Source of the DNA: Bolinopsis microptera
Lineage: Eukaryota; Ctenophora; Tentaculata; Lobata; Bolinopsidae
DNA length: 60,000 bases
Assembly: GCF_026151205.1 (NCBI RefSeq)
Contig: NC_087084.1
Coordinates: forward strand, 11,623,453-11,683,452
Reading direction: 5' to 3'
The notes below the pieces were generated by a model, which was given only the letters and a program-made list of their open reading frames with translations, was not told the origin of the DNA and made no database searches. Shown piece after piece: positions 59,288 to 60,000 of this stretch (the first letter of the stretch is position 1; every line of letters starts with the position of its first letter). The position numbers and the translations under genes were made by a program.

Positions 59288-59919
59288 TCATTTGCGACCC
59301 CATGGATTACCGCCGCCTGGGGCGAGCTTAATGTCTGATCCTGGGGAAGATTGGGTTAGAGTACACTTCGGTTATTTCAGCAGTGTGAATGCGCGCAGAA
59401 CAAATTACCGTGTGTTTTTAGCAGAGTTTGATACTCAAGACTGAAAACAAACAAACAAAAATCAAATTAAATTTTGTTTTCGCTCTCTTGAGTGGGTCGA
59501 TCATAATAGATTATACTGCACTGGAGACGAAATGAGAGTGTCCACTCACTGCGAATAGTTTACAGTGAGTACCGAGTGAAGACTCTCATTTTGTCCCCAG
59601 TCATCTCAAACAAACAAACTGATAAGCTAACAAACAAACTGATAAGCTAACAAACCTATGAGCTCCTCCTCCAGATCAACGCTATTATCAGCTTCCAATT
59701 CCTCTGCTCCTCCCAGTAATACGTCTTCGCTCTCCACCAGAATGCTGAAGGGAATATTGATTAATAACCCTAATTATGTTAGCTAATAATAATATTAATG
59801 AGGGACGTCAATGACTATTTGACTTATCAAGCTGAGAATTTATCGTCGATTGAATATCGACATGAAAATGAAAGCTAAGACTTTGAAGTATACTAGGGAG
59901 TAAAATTGAAAGTAAAAGG

Positions 59920-59950
<31 letters not shown>

Positions 59951-60000
59951 AAAGTGGAGAACATACCTTTTGGATTGTGCCAGTACAATGACTCCTAGGA
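59288..60000 (-). CDS. Last three exons of an unrecognised gene, 5' end outside window
   Basis: Minus-strand exons: 60000-59967 (partial, donor GTATGT), 59744-59656 (acceptor TTCCCTTTCAG-like TTCAG, donor GTTTGT), 59340-59288 (acceptor CCCCAG, stop TGA). Phases 2 then 1 agree. The visible tail reads LGVIVLAQSK, SILVESEDVLLGGAEELEAD, NSVDLEEELI, GSDIKLAPGGGNPWGRK. It is acidic in the middle with a Gly-rich basic end. I do not recognise the family. Support is from splice sites, phase and protein-like composition only. Confidence 0.55.
59521..59600. repeat. 80-base imperfect hairpin in intron of the right-edge gene
   Basis: Arms CTGGAGACGAAATGAGAGTG and CTCTCATTTTGTCCCCAG pair with few mismatches. 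An inner stem ACTCACTG/CAGTGAGT closes on an 11-base loop. Confidence 0.65.
59912..59958. repeat. (GTGAAA)n short tandem repeat
   Basis: GTGAAA units in the intron just below the last visible exon. Confidence 0.85.

Noticed and set aside
59288-59290. TGA read as selenocysteine
   Set aside because: No SECIS-like element was recognised and the following codons do not look protein-like.
59521-59600. microRNA precursor
   Set aside because: The hairpin shape is suitable, but similar foldbacks abound here as repeat debris and there is no small-RNA evidence.

Overview
This is eukaryotic, animal-type DNA: AT-rich, with GT-AG introns, phase-1 symmetric exons, extracellular LDL-receptor class A (LDLa) modules, a single-exon rhodopsin-type GPCR, non-LTR retrotransposon debris, tRNA-derived SINEs, many MITEs and short TTAGGG tracts. 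The mix suggests an invertebrate, plausibly a cnidarian, but no species is claimed. Gene models below were built by hand from open frames and splice sites, and phases agree across every junction used.

Layout. (1) 1-1650: the 3' two-thirds of an intronless GPCR on the + strand. (2) 1776-4523: the last six visible exons of an armadillo-repeat gene (ANKAR-like). One of its exon starts sits inside a composite minisatellite that has copied the splice acceptor four times. (3) 4524-10100: no gene seen; repeats, MITEs and TTAGGG-bearing repeats. (4) 10299-16418, 25763-35959 and 46462-56948: three tandem + strand paralogs (A, B, C) of one secreted modular protein. Order: signal peptide, one GCC2/GCC3 (ephrin-receptor-like) Cys-rich module, short variable linker exons including a 15-18 nt microexon, six LDLa modules, a Lys/Glu-rich linker, an acidic proline repeat (unit PEPVVPVD) of very different length in each copy, and a conserved Cys-rich C-terminal domain of about 165 residues that I do not recognise. 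(5) The intergenic regions 16.6-25.6 kb and 36.1-46.4 kb are repeat-dense: a 32-bp minisatellite of about 42 copies, a 7-bp satellite, a long (CT)n tract, a MULE transposase remnant and a 5'-truncated LINE with a 13-bp target duplication. (6) 59288-60000: the last three exons of an unrecognised - strand gene.

How it fits together. A, B and C lie head to tail with similar 5' flanks (TATA-like box about 160-170 bp before the ATG), so they look like successive segmental duplications. A and B are the closest pair: same exon structure and a shared MITE insertion downstream of the stop. C diverges in exons 2-5, has a short proline tract, and keeps the C-terminal domain on a separate exon. Because the paralogs align through their introns, each serves as an empty-site control for insertions in the others. 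This gives direct target-site evidence for several elements.

Caution. Two stretches, about 49190-50497 and 53110-54420, are copies of neighbouring sequence (47570-49100 and 56010-57441) carrying very many single-base deletions. They look more like unpolished long-read sequence or a badly merged haplotype than like evolved pseudogenes, so gene C's true structure should be treated as provisional there.
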